A stretch of 64,000 nucleotides of DNA from Streptococcus mitis (GTDB taxonomy: Bacteria > Bacillota > Bacilli > Lactobacillales > Streptococcaceae). This document shows positions 44,530 to 52,314 of this stretch, in pieces. The notes beneath the pieces were generated by a model. That model was not told the origin of the DNA and made no database searches. It saw only the letters and a program-made list of their open reading frames with translations. Every line of letters begins with the position of its first letter. Position 1 is the stretch's first letter. The position numbers and the translations under genes were made by a program. Location of the stretch: positions 124,001-188,000 of the forward strand of contig NZ_CABEHV010000004.1 in the NCBI RefSeq assembly GCF_901542415.1, read 5' to 3'.

Positions 44530-44544
44530 GCCTCTATTATAACA
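44530..44544 (-). promoter_or_regulatory. Extended -10 giving a leaderless start for rlmB
   Basis: Minus strand TGTTATAAT, then AGAGGC, then ATG. AGAGG looks like a ribosome site but would lie upstream of the expected transcription start. Confidence 0.72.
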
Positions 44545-44545
44545 C

Positions 44546-44571
44546 AAAACCCCGTCTTGCAACGGGATTTT
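44546..44571 (-). terminator. def terminator
   Basis: Minus strand AAAATCCCGT / ACGGGGTTTT, running into the rlmB promoter. Confidence 0.85.
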
Positions 44572-44573
44572 AT

Positions 44574-45185
44574 TTATTCAAGAATCAGTAGACCATCTTT
44601 AACTTCAAATGGGTCTTTTTCATTGATACGATCGTAAAACATGATTCCGTTGATGTGGTCAATTTCATGCTGAACAACGATGGAGTTGTAGCCTTTGAGC
44701 TTGATACGGTGTTTTTCGCCGTCCTTGTCAAAGTAGTCAACAGTAACGCGAGCATGGCGAACAACATAGCCAGGCACATTGCGGTCAACAGAGAGGCAAC
44801 CTTCTCCTTCGCCAAGAGCAGCGTCTTGAACAGAGTGAGAGACGATTTTTGGATTGTACATAATGGCTTGTAAGTCGTAGGCTTCCTGCGGAGTTTCACC
44901 TTCTTCAACAATGTTTGGTACCAAAACAGCGATAATACGTTTTGAGATATCTAATTGAGGAGCAGCAAGTCCAACACCACCTCGGAGCCCCATCTTTTCA
45001 GCCATGACAGGATCTTGGGAATGTTTGAGGAATTGCATCATCTTTTCACCGAGAATGATTTCCTGGTCAGACAAGGGGAAAGTGACTTCCTCAGCAACCG
45101 CGCGTAGAGTTGGATTTCCCTCGCGGATAATATCTTTCATATCAATTAAGTGAGCAGCTTTTGTAATACGTTCTATTGCAGACAT
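44574..45185 (-). CDS. def: Peptide deformylase
   Basis: 203 residues from ATG 45185. Motif [12 protein letters not shown], motif [14 protein letters not shown] (Cys metal ligand) and motif [19 protein letters not shown] (two His and catalytic Glu) are intact. It removes the formyl group from nascent N-formyl-methionine. AAGGAGAG precedes the chosen ATG. The extended N-terminal helix fits the type 2 enzymes of Gram-positive bacteria. Confidence 0.96.
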   Translation of the reverse strand: MSAIERITKAAHLIDMKDIIREGNPTLRAVAEEVTFPLSDQEIILGEKMMQFLKHSQDPVMAEKMGLRGGVGLAAPQLDISKRIIAVLVPNIVEEGETPQEAYDLQAIMYNPKIVSHSVQDAALGEGEGCLSVDRNVPGYVVRHARVTVDYFDKDGEKHRIKLKGYNSIVVQHEIDHINGIMFYDRINEKDPFEVKDGLLILE

Positions 45186-45310
45186 TTTCTCTCCTTTCAT
45201 TACCTCTACATGATATCACAAAATGACAAGGATTGAAAGTATTACAGCCTTTAGGATTTATAGAAAATAGATAGGAAGTTCAATTCAATTGTGAAAGAAA
45301 TACTTATCTG

Positions 45311-45319
45311 TGATATAAT
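45311..45319 (+). promoter_or_regulatory. Extended -10 of the CapA-type gene
   Basis: TGATATAAT, 40 nt before the chosen ATG. Confidence 0.65.
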
Positions 45320-45359
45320 AAAAAGAAAAGGCTTGCATTAGAAAGTAGGGAGAATGAAG

Positions 45360-46685
45360 ATGCAAAGAAGACAAGATAGACATAAACGTGGACCAGTTTT
45401 TCATTTTGTGAGAGGCTTTGTAAACTTTTTTAGGAGTTATCGCAAGTGGAGCAATAAGGGATTTGTGGCGATACTCTTGCTAGCAGTTGCTTTATCAATG
45501 GGCTTGGTCTTGTTGTTTGAAAGCTTCCAAGGAATCCCCTTAACCAGTCAAAAAAAGGATGCCATTTCTCAAGAAGCAAATAAGACCAATCAAAATACTA
45601 AAGATCAGGAAGAGGAAAAAACTGCTAGAATTATGGCCAATGGGGACCTCCTTTATCATATTCCTATTTATCGTTCGGCTTTAAAAGAAGATGGGACCTA
45701 TGATTTTCATGAGAATTTTGATTATGTGAAACCATGGCTCAAACAAGCAGACCTAATTATAGGTGATTTTGAAGGTACTGTGAACAAGGACCACTATTTG
45801 GCAGGTTATCCTCTATTTAATGCACCTGGTGAAGTTATGGATGCCATCAAGGATGCCGGTTATCAAGTGCTAGACTTGGCGCATAACCATATCCTAGATT
45901 CACAAATAGAAGGTGTGGTTTCAACAGCAGATGCTATTGAGAAGGCAGGAATGACACCTATTGGAGTGTATACGCATGAGTCACGTGATCAAGCTCCACT
46001 GGTTATCAAGGAAGTGAACGGCATCAAGGTTGCACTTTTAGCCTATTCTTATGGTTTTAATGGAATTGAGCAAAGTATTTCTCAAGAAGACTATAACCGC
46101 TATCTTTCAGACCTAAATGAAGACAAGATGAAGGCTGAAATTGAACGAGCAGAGAAGGAAGCAGATATCACCATTATCATGCCTCAGATGGGTGTGGAGT
46201 ATCGCTTGGAACCAACTGAAGAACAAAAGGCTCTTTATCACAAGATGATCGATTGGGGAGCGGATATTATCTTTGGAGGGCACCCTCACGTAGTTGAACC
46301 ATCTGAAACGGTTGAAAAAGATGGGGACAAGAAACTCATTATCTATTCAATGGGGAACTTCATTTCCAATCAACGAATTGAAACCATGCAAGATGAAGAG
46401 AATGCTAAGTGGACAGAGCGCGGCGTGCTCATGGATGTGACTATTAAGAAAAAAGCCGGTAAGACGACAATCGAAACTGCAAAAGCGCATCCTTCTTGGG
46501 TAAACCGTACACCAAAAGGAACCTATTCTCCAGAAGGTTATCCACTCTTCCTTTACCAAACCTATATCTTAGAAGATTTTATCGAGGGTGGTAGTCATCG
46601 TGACCAGTTAGATGAAGCGACTAAGGAACGAATTGATACAGCCTATAAAGAAATGAACGAACATGTGGGATTGAAGTGGGATTAG
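45360..46685 (+). CDS. CapA/PgsA-type membrane-anchored metallophosphatase-like protein
   Basis: 441 residues from ATG 45360, chosen because AGGGAG is 7 nt upstream (ATG 45354 is too close). A basic cytoplasmic start, one membrane helix (about 36-54) and a Lys/Glu-rich linker precede the CapA calcineurin-like fold: MANGDLLYH, LIIGDFEGTV, VLDLAHNHILD and IIFGGHPHVVEP. Homologues take part in poly-gamma-glutamate capsule synthesis, but no pgsB/C partners are present, so the role is uncertain. The HAD phosphatase gene follows 21 nt later. Confidence 0.85.
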   Translation: MQRRQDRHKRGPVFHFVRGFVNFFRSYRKWSNKGFVAILLLAVALSMGLVLLFESFQGIPLTSQKKDAISQEANKTNQNTKDQEEEKTARIMANGDLLYHIPIYRSALKEDGTYDFHENFDYVKPWLKQADLIIGDFEGTVNKDHYLAGYPLFNAPGEVMDAIKDAGYQVLDLAHNHILDSQIEGVVSTADAIEKAGMTPIGVYTHESRDQAPLVIKEVNGIKVALLAYSYGFNGIEQSISQEDYNRYLSDLNEDKMKAEIERAEKEADITIIMPQMGVEYRLEPTEEQKALYHKMIDWGADIIFGGHPHVVEPSETVEKDGDKKLIIYSMGNFISNQRIETMQDEENAKWTERGVLMDVTIKKKAGKTTIETAKAHPSWVNRTPKGTYSPEGYPLFLYQTYILEDFIEGGSHRDQLDEATKERIDTAYKEMNEHVGLKWD

Positions 46686-46706
46686 CTTGAATCCAGAGGG
46701 AAGTAA

Positions 46707-47534
46707 ATGACGATTAAGGTAATTGCAACAGATATGGACGGGACCTTGCTGGATGCTAGAGGCCAGCTTGATCTCCCACGCTTGGAAAAGATTTTAGATC
46801 AGTTGGATCAAAGGGGTATTCGTTTTGTCATTGCGACTGGGAATGAAATTCACCGTATGAGACAACTGCTGGAGCACTTGGTCGATCGAGTGGTTTTGGT
46901 TGTTGCCAATGGAGCTCGTATTTTTGAAAACAATGAACTGCTTCAGGCTCAGACTTGGGATGATGCCATTGTCGATAAGGCTTTGACTCATTTCCAGGGT
47001 CGAGCGTGTCAGGACCAGTTTGTTGTGACGGCTATGAAGGGTGGTTTCGTCAAAGAAGGTACGATTTTTACAGATCTTGAAAGTTTTATGACTCCAGAAA
47101 TGATTGAAAAATTCTACCAACGGATGCAATTTGTGGACGAATTAACCTCTGACCTCTTTGGTGGTGTGCTCAAGATGAGTATGGTTGTTGGTGAGGAACG
47201 TATGAGTTCGGTCTTGGAAGAAATCAATGACCTCTTTGATGGCCGTGTTCGTGCTGTATCCAGTGGCTATGGTTGCATTGATATCCTTCAAGCTGGAATT
47301 CATAAAGCATGGGGCTTGGAAGAATTACTCAAGCGCTGGGACTTGACCTCCCAACAAATCATGGCTTTTGGTGACAGTGAAAATGATGTTGAAATGCTTG
47401 AAATGGCTGGAATTGCCTATGCGATGGAAAATGCTGATGATAAGGCCAAAGCTGTGGCGACGGCTCTAGCGCCAGTCAACAGCCAAGGCGGAGTTTATCA
47501 AGTCTTGGAAAACTGGTTAGAAAAAGGAGAATGA
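46707..47534 (+). CDS. Cof-type HAD-superfamily hydrolase
   Basis: 275 residues. Motif I ATDMDGTLLDARG carries the nucleophile Asp, motif II ATGNE, motif III the Lys in GIHKAWGLEELL and motif IV AFGDSENDVEML. The cap domain lies between about 85 and 190. It likely dephosphorylates sugar phosphates or flavin mononucleotide; the substrate is not shown. GGGAAGTAA precedes the ATG. It ends 1 nt before the next gene. Confidence 0.9.
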   Translation: MTIKVIATDMDGTLLDARGQLDLPRLEKILDQLDQRGIRFVIATGNEIHRMRQLLEHLVDRVVLVVANGARIFENNELLQAQTWDDAIVDKALTHFQGRACQDQFVVTAMKGGFVKEGTIFTDLESFMTPEMIEKFYQRMQFVDELTSDLFGGVLKMSMVVGEERMSSVLEEINDLFDGRVRAVSSGYGCIDILQAGIHKAWGLEELLKRWDLTSQQIMAFGDSENDVEMLEMAGIAYAMENADDKAKAVATALAPVNSQGGVYQVLENWLEKGE

Positions 47535-47535
47535 A

Positions 47536-48171
47536 GTGGCAGTACAGTTATTAGAAAATTGGTTACTAAAGGAACAAGAAAAAATTCAAACCAAGTATCG
47601 TCACTTAAATCAGGTTTCTGTTGTAGAGCCAGATATTCTTTTTATTGGGGATTCCATTGTCGAATATTATCCTCTGCAGGAACTATTTGGGACTTCAAAG
47701 ACGATTGTCAATCGAGGTATTCGAGGTTATCAGACAGGGCTGTTACTAGAGAATCTAGATGCGCATCTGTACGGTGGAGCAGTAGATAAAATTGTCCTTT
47801 TGATTGGGACAAATGATATCGGAAAAGATGTTCCAGTGAATGAGGCTCTCAATAATCTCGAAGCTATCATACAATCCATTGCCCGCGATTATCCATTGAC
47901 TGAGATTAAATTGCTTTCTATTTTGCCAGTCAATGAGGGAGAGGAGTACAAGCAGACAGTCTATATCCGCACGAATGAAAAAATTCAGAAATGGAATCAA
48001 GCCTATCAAGAGCTTGCTTCTGCCTATATGCAGGTAGAATTTGTGCCAGTTTTTGATAGTTTGATAGACCAAGAAGGTCAACTCAAAAAAGATTATACAA
48101 CTGATGGGTTGCACCTTAGTGTTCCCGGTTATCATGTTTTGACCAAAGCTTTGAAAGACTATCTTTTGTAG
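47536..48171 (+). CDS. SGNH/GDSL-family esterase
   Basis: 211 residues. Block I FIGDSIVEYYP (nucleophile Ser), block II GIRGYQTG, block III LLIGTNDIGKD and block V DGLHLSVPGYHVL (Asp/His) define the SGNH fold. No signal peptide, so it is probably cytoplasmic. The start is GTG 47536, supported by AAGGAGAATGAA; the preceding gene stops at 47534. The substrate is unknown. Confidence 0.87.
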   Translation: MAVQLLENWLLKEQEKIQTKYRHLNQVSVVEPDILFIGDSIVEYYPLQELFGTSKTIVNRGIRGYQTGLLLENLDAHLYGGAVDKIVLLIGTNDIGKDVPVNEALNNLEAIIQSIARDYPLTEIKLLSILPVNEGEEYKQTVYIRTNEKIQKWNQAYQELASAYMQVEFVPVFDSLIDQEGQLKKDYTTDGLHLSVPGYHVLTKALKDYLL

Positions 48172-48187
48172 TTAGTTGATTTCCTTT

Positions 48188-48216
48188 TTGCGTTTTTGAT
48201 TTAGATAAGGTATAAT
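48188..48216 (+). promoter_or_regulatory. ssrA promoter
   Basis: TTGCGT, 17 bp, TATAAT; RNA start about 17 nt downstream. Confidence 0.6.
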
Positions 48217-48232
48217 GGTTTTATTGTCTTTT

Positions 48233-48577
48233 GGGGTCGTTACGGATTCGACAGGCATTATGAGGCATATTTTGCGACTCGTGTGGCGACGTAAACGCTC
48301 AGTTAAATATAACTGCAAAAAATAACACTTCTTACGCTCTAGCTGCCTAAAAACCAGCAGGCGTGACCCGATTCGGATTGCTCGTGTCTGATGATGGGTC
48401 TTATTATTAGCGAGATACGATCAAGCTTTGTCTAGCAGTTTGGTAAGAGATTTATAGACTCGCAGTTCCTAGGCTTGAGTTATGTGTCGAGGGATTGTTA
48501 AAACAATACATAACCTATGGTTGTAGACAAATATGTTAGCAGGTGTTTGGACGTGGGTTCGACTCCCACCGGCTCCA
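48233..48577 (+). ncRNA. ssrA: Transfer-messenger RNA (tmRNA)
   Basis: Begins GGGGTCGTTACGG and ends GGTTCGACTCCCACCGGCTCCA, the acceptor/T-arm half. The tag frame at 48315-48350 reads AKNNTSYALAA then TAA, the streptococcal proteolysis tag. It rescues stalled ribosomes with SmpB. The 3' end is intact even though a prophage begins next to it, so the attachment site restores the gene. Confidence 0.97.
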
Positions 48578-48600
48578 TTATTCCTTTGCATTCTTTTGCA
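48555..48600. other. Prophage left attachment junction (attL) at 3' end of ssrA
   Basis: ssrA ends at 48577 and the integrase gene lies immediately beyond, transcribed toward it. The tmRNA 3' end is a known phage integration target. The exact core cannot be set without attR, which is outside the window. Confidence 0.75.
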
Positions 48601-48674
48601 AAACTTGGTAAAACGTTGTTAAATCAACGTTTTTTATTTTTGTCTTTGGTATTCCTTGGTATTCTTTTGCGAAA
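48590..48674 (+). repeat. Candidate integrase arm-type repeats
   Basis: TTCTTTTGC-R-AAA occurs at 48591-48603 and 48662-48674, and TTGGTATTC twice at 48646-48654 and 48656-48664, between attL and the integrase gene. Confidence 0.5.
48610..48640 (+). terminator. Terminator downstream of ssrA
   Basis: AAAACGTTG / CAACGTTTT with T run; contributed by the phage side. Confidence 0.78.
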
Positions 48675-48685
48675 AAGGCAGACCC

Positions 48686-48717
48686 TAAAACAGACCCTCT
48701 TTTTGAAGAAGGTCTGT
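48686..48717 (-). terminator. Integrase gene terminator
   Basis: Minus strand ACAGACC / GGTCTGT stem then TTTTA. Confidence 0.6.
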
Positions 48718-48722
48718 CGTGT

Positions 48723-49805
48723 TTAAAAATTAATATAATTGGCAAAGCGTTCTCCGATGTCGTCCTTTGCTTGCTTAGTTATGTGAGTATAAACGTTCAT
48801 GGTCGTCTTCAAGTCGGAATGTCCTAACCGATGTTGGACTTGCTTCAAAGTCATACCAGCGTCAAAACAAAGGCTGGCATGTGTATGTCTGAATCCATGG
48901 ATTTTAATTGGACGTAGGTCGCTACCTTCCACAATTTTGATAAGCCACTTTCTAGGAAGAGTGCTTGGAATTGGCTTTTTAAATTCATTTTCAAAAATGT
49001 ATTTGGTGTTTGGATTTTGATTTTTCCATTTTTTCAAAATACTTTTTGTTTTCTTGTCCAGACTGATTAGCCGATTACTGCTTACCGTTTTGGTATTGCC
49101 TATCTCTTCGCCTGCAAAACCTCTTGTAATGGCCTTATTTATGTCAAGAGTATTATCTGTCCAGTCATTCCACTCAAGGGCTAAAATCTCCCCTTTTCGT
49201 GCCCCTGTGAAGGCCAGAAGACGGAATAGAGTTATCTTCTCTAGATCCTTTGTTTTGGAGACAAGTTTTAAAAATTTTTTCAGTTCGTCTTTGCTATAGA
49301 AGTCGCTCTTGTTATCTGATTTCTTTCTTGTTGATGTAATCACGCTGTCTACTGGATTGGTATCAATGTAACCATGTCTGATTGCATACTTAAAAACATT
49401 ATTCATCAACCCCTTTAACTTACGGCCATAGACCAGTTTCTTCGACCACTCGTTAGCTTGTTCCTGCATTTGAAGTGGTGTTATCGTAGCTATCTTTCTA
49501 TTGCCGAAAGCTGGATAGATGTGATTCTTGAAATTCCTAGATGTCTTGATGTATGTACTTTCTTGCACTGTCTCAGAATAATCTTTGAGCCATTTTTTTG
49601 CGATTTCCTCAACCGTGATTTCTTTCCTGCTTTGTTCTCCGCTTTCTATATCTTCCTGAAGTTGAAGTAGTGCTGCTCTTGCTTTAGCTTTAGTCGCAAA
49701 TCCTCTTCGTTTAATATACTTGCCTTTTCCGTTTTCTTTTCCGACGTAAATTCTAAAACCAAAAGCCGTCTCGCCGTTTTTCTTTTTATAAGACTTTATT
49801 TCCAT
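48723..49805 (-). CDS. int: Prophage tyrosine integrase
   Basis: 360 residues. N-terminal arm-binding domain (about 1-55), SAM-like core-binding domain (about 62-155) and catalytic domain (about 165-350). Catalytic residues are visible: Arg203 in FTGARKGEI, His303/Arg306 in IHGFRHTHASL, His329 in HRLGHSDL and nucleophile Tyr339 in TTMNVYTHI. It recombines phage attP with the ssrA 3' end. GAGGTGAAAATCA precedes the ATG. It is the leftmost phage gene and points toward the attachment site. Confidence 0.96.
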   Translation of the reverse strand: MEIKSYKKKNGETAFGFRIYVGKENGKGKYIKRRGFATKAKARAALLQLQEDIESGEQSRKEITVEEIAKKWLKDYSETVQESTYIKTSRNFKNHIYPAFGNRKIATITPLQMQEQANEWSKKLVYGRKLKGLMNNVFKYAIRHGYIDTNPVDSVITSTRKKSDNKSDFYSKDELKKFLKLVSKTKDLEKITLFRLLAFTGARKGEILALEWNDWTDNTLDINKAITRGFAGEEIGNTKTVSSNRLISLDKKTKSILKKWKNQNPNTKYIFENEFKKPIPSTLPRKWLIKIVEGSDLRPIKIHGFRHTHASLCFDAGMTLKQVQHRLGHSDLKTTMNVYTHITKQAKDDIGERFANYINF

Positions 49806-49880
49806 TGATTTTCACCTCATTTCTTGATAAAATGGGTACAAGAAAACGACCTTTTGAATGGTTGTTTCCTTATAGACGAT

Positions 49881-49927
49881 ATCCTCACACTCAAAATTTG
49901 GCGATGGCGAGTGTGGGGATTTTTTTA
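49881..49927. terminator. Hairpin between integrase and the DUF3862-like gene
   Basis: ATCCTCACACTC / GAGTGTGGGGAT with one mismatch; T7 follows on the plus strand. On the minus strand it lacks a T run, so it may be only a partial stop for the leftward genes. Confidence 0.55.
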
Positions 49928-49934
49928 TTTTGAA

Positions 49935-50531
49935 TTATTCCAATCCGATGCCGACTTTAGCAGTCAATAAATAAGCACCATTTTCTTGTTTGCTAAATGT
50001 CAAAGTAATACTTCGGAGTTTTGTCCCTGCTGAAGAATATGAAATTGTTCTGCTTTCATGATCATTAACAGTAGTAGTGTTTATGCTATTTGGTTCTCCA
50101 TGAACGCTAACAATATCATCGTAGTTAGTTCCACCAGCTCCATAATTCGTGATGTCACCCATCTGAAGAGCATCAAACTGTTCTTTTGTCCAGTTAAATT
50201 TAGCATCCTCTTCTTTTTGTGATGATTCGATAGAAGAACTTACTGAGCTAACAGTTTCTTCAACGTTTTTAGCAGCGTCGTTCAAAGCACGGGCATACAT
50301 CAATTGCGTAGCGATAACAATAACCATTGACACAACTGCTAAGACTGTACCAATGATAGCCAACATTTTTGGTCTTTTTCTGTTAATGGCTAGACCTATC
50401 AAGCCCAATATAAGCGCTAAGATAGCAATAACAAAAGATAGATTGTTAATAATAGGCATCCAAGACCCAAATAGAGCAATCGCTCCAAAAATAATAGCCA
50501 AAATACCTAAAACTTTGCGTTCTTCATTCAT
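49935..50531 (-). CDS. Prophage membrane protein with DUF3862-like C-terminal domain
   Basis: 198 residues. Two or three hydrophobic helices (about 7-75) resemble DUF4190-type membrane modules, followed by a Ser-rich linker and a domain from about 112 to 198 (NWTKEQFDALQMGD; YDDIVSVHGEPNS; SITLTFSKQENG) like DUF3862/BLIP-type folds. Probably anchored with the C domain outside. Such proteins are common between integrase and repressor in streptococcal prophages; a role in superinfection exclusion is only a guess. AGAGGTTTCATT precedes the ATG. Confidence 0.7.
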   Translation of the reverse strand: MNEERKVLGILAIIFGAIALFGSWMPIINNLSFVIAILALILGLIGLAINRKRPKMLAIIGTVLAVVSMVIVIATQLMYARALNDAAKNVEETVSSVSSSIESSQKEEDAKFNWTKEQFDALQMGDITNYGAGGTNYDDIVSVHGEPNSINTTTVNDHESRTISYSSAGTKLRSITLTFSKQENGAYLLTAKVGIGLE

Positions 50532-50595
50532 AATGAAACCTCTCTCAGCTTTTAATGTGGATCAGTTATTGCACATTTTTTATTTCCGTTTTACG

Positions 50596-50622
50596 CAACT
50601 ATTTCCAAAATAGGAATAGTTG
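50596..50622. promoter_or_regulatory. Inverted repeat upstream of the DUF3862-like gene
   Basis: CAACTATT-N11-AATAGTTG, perfect 8-bp arms, with central TTTCCAAAATAGGAA shared with the site at 51352. Confidence 0.55.
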
Positions 50623-50628
50623 TTAAAT

Positions 50629-50663
50629 AAAAAATTAAAAGCCCAACTCATAAGAGCAGGGCT
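50629..50663 (-). terminator. Terminator of the PemK-like gene
   Basis: Minus strand AGCCC / GGGCT with inner CTC/GAG, then TTTTAATTTTTT. It lies about 100 nt past the stop. Confidence 0.72.
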
Positions 50664-50758
50664 AGAGATGTCCTCTTGGGACAGTATCATCTATTTTGTC
50701 GTCAAGCGACTTTATGATTTAATTCTAACCCTAATTTTAAAAAAAGTCAATTTTTTAT

Positions 50759-51193
50759 TTAATATAAATCTAGTCCAAGAACTTCTTTTATCTTGTCTAG
50801 TAGTTTTTTATGATCGTTTGCATCTAGCTTGTAAGCTGGTCTATAAACTTTATCATATAACTCTTTTCCCGCTGAATCTAGCATTACTTGTCCATCACTA
50901 TCAGTCTTTTTCTTTGTTTTATAGACGATTTTCCGTTTGTCTATTTCTTGGATTTTTCGGACATAAGCATAAGCTTTTGGCTTGGAAGGAGTGTTTTGAT
51001 ATTTACTATTTTCAATCGTGATACCACCACGATATTTCTTTCCTGATTTTTTACCAGTTAAAGGTGCTACTAGAAGTGTCCCATCAGCTTTGTCAGGAAT
51101 TGTTAAGATTATAGCGTAGTGTTTTCCGTAAAATTCATTCCCACCTTTTTGTGGGAAGTTGATTAGATAAACTTCGCCTTGTTGAAATTTCAT
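50759..51193 (-). CDS. PemK/MazF-like protein of prophage (no antitoxin gene seen)
   Basis: 144 residues from ATG 51193 (GGAG 6 nt upstream). FQQGEVYLINFPQKG and the following HYAIILTIPDKADGTLLVAPLTGK match the MazF/PemK beta barrel start and the substrate loop; a Lys-rich C-terminal half follows. MazF-like proteins are mRNA ribonucleases, but activity here is not shown. No antitoxin-sized partner precedes it on the same strand. The leader contains a 23-bp palindrome and 20-bp direct repeats, so expression is probably regulated. An open upstream extension would translate those repeats and is rejected. Confidence 0.72.
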   Translation of the reverse strand: MKFQQGEVYLINFPQKGGNEFYGKHYAIILTIPDKADGTLLVAPLTGKKSGKKYRGGITIENSKYQNTPSKPKAYAYVRKIQEIDKRKIVYKTKKKTDSDGQVMLDSAGKELYDKVYRPAYKLDANDHKKLLDKIKEVLGLDLY

Positions 51194-51217
51194 ATAATGC
51201 TCCAGATAATAAAATAA

Positions 51218-51240
51218 GGTGTACCTCTTAGAAGTACACC
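51218..51240. promoter_or_regulatory. Palindrome in the leader of the PemK-like gene
   Basis: GGTGTAC-C-TCT-T-AGA-A-GTACACC: 7-bp outer arms and 3-bp inner arms around a central T; candidate repressor site or RNA hairpin. Confidence 0.6.
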
Positions 51241-51251
51241 AGACCGTTTTG

Positions 51252-51307
51252 TCCTTGACGAACAAGGCTTTATAAGTAAATATCGTATCCTTGACGAACA
51301 AGGCTTT
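51252..51307 (+). repeat. Two 20-bp direct repeats upstream of the PemK-like gene
   Basis: TCCTTGACGAACAAGGCTTT at 51252-51271 and 51288-51307, 36 bp apart. Each contains CCTTG-N5-CAAGG, an inverted repeat, so they look like tandem operator sites. Confidence 0.8.
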
Positions 51308-51351
51308 TGACATTATTAGTGTACTTCTTTTTTTAATTTTTGTCAAGTAGT

Positions 51352-51370
51352 TGTTTCCAAAATGGAAACA
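51352..51370. promoter_or_regulatory. Inverted repeat TGTTTCC-N5-GGAAACA
   Basis: Perfect 7-bp arms, related to the site at 50596 (both carry TTTCCAAAAT-n-GGAA). Confidence 0.55.
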
Positions 51371-51453
51371 GTTGGTTTTTACTATTGATTTTATCTACAC
51401 CATAAAATTAAATCGATTCCAACGATATGTAATGTTCAAAGAGAGTGTGGTTT

Positions 51454-51864
51454 TTATTTTTGGGCTAGGATGGCGATAATTGAAACAACAATCCCGATAA
51501 TTGAAAGAAGAGATCCGATGGTTAATGCGATTAACCATTTTTTGTTTTCTTCTTTCTCTTTTTGTTGCTCCAGTTTGAAATCAGAGAACATTTTTTCCAT
51601 TCGAAGTCCCATGTTTTCAAATCCGTCACGCATTTCAGTTCTGACTTGGTCGAATTTTAAATCAACTTTTTCAAAACCATGTTTGACATCAGAATTGATT
51701 TTATCAAGTTTTAAATCAATTTCTGTTTTAGTATACATTTCACGTTCCATACTTTGTTCCTCCTGAATCTTTGCTTTCATTATATCACCATTAGCATAAT
51801 TTTGGGAACGCAATTCTGTGACTTTGTCTGTAGTTTTTGTTTTAAACTCGCTTGTACCACTCAT
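51454..51864 (-). CDS. Hypothetical prophage protein, coiled coil with C-terminal membrane helix
   Basis: 136 residues. A long amphipathic helix (about 35-105, heptad pattern MYTKTEIDLKLDKINSDV and onward) ends in one hydrophobic segment (about 110-133), giving a tail-anchored protein facing the cytoplasm. No family is recognised with certainty. AGAGG stands 9 nt before the ATG. It lies 5 nt after the neighbouring gene on the same strand, so the two share a transcript with the repressor. Confidence 0.65.
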   Translation of the reverse strand: MSGTSEFKTKTTDKVTELRSQNYANGDIMKAKIQEEQSMEREMYTKTEIDLKLDKINSDVKHGFEKVDLKFDQVRTEMRDGFENMGLRMEKMFSDFKLEQQKEKEENKKWLIALTIGSLLSIIGIVVSIIAILAQK

Positions 51865-51869
51865 GCCTG

Positions 51870-52301
51870 TTACCTCTTGTAAAGATAGATATATTGATGA
51901 AATTCATCGAGAACCTTTTGATATTCCGCGTCAACAAGTTTGAGAGTAATTCTATAATCACCTTGTTTTTTAGGGGTCAATCCAAAGATAAAACTTCCTG
52001 TAGTTATACCGTAATTATTTTTGGAGAAGATAAATTCTTCTTCATGGATGTATACGTTTGAAACGTGTATGAGTTGATCATGGAGTTGTCCATCTCCTTG
52101 AAAGAAAACATGGATTTGGTATTTGTAATTAGCTTTAATATTGAACAAATCAATGTCTACTCCAAGCGAAAAAGAAGCAGGAAATTCATCCAAAGAAGAA
52201 GCAGTTGTCAAAAGTTTTTCATTTTCTAAGTGTACAAAACGAATGTTCGATATTTTTTCATTAAAGGAAATTGAAGAAAATTCTTCATTTAATTCAACCA
52301 T
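51870..52301 (-). CDS. Hypothetical prophage protein, beta-rich
   Basis: 143 residues, mostly alternating hydrophobic strands (YQIHVFFQGDGQLHDQL; FIFGLTPKKQGDYRITLKLVD), which look like an immunoglobulin-type sandwich; no membrane or signal segment. Family not recognised. GGAG is well placed before the ATG. Located directly after the repressor gene (13 nt), a usual spot for lysogenic-conversion genes. Confidence 0.6.
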   Translation of the reverse strand: MVELNEEFSSISFNEKISNIRFVHLENEKLLTTASSLDEFPASFSLGVDIDLFNIKANYKYQIHVFFQGDGQLHDQLIHVSNVYIHEEEFIFSKNNYGITTGSFIFGLTPKKQGDYRITLKLVDAEYQKVLDEFHQYIYLYKR

Positions 52302-52314
52302 TGTTATTCTCCGT

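Noticed and set aside
51194..51346. Longer N terminus for the PemK-like protein
   Set aside because: The extension is made from the direct repeats and palindrome and lacks a ribosome site; the MazF fold starts at residue 1 of the shorter form.
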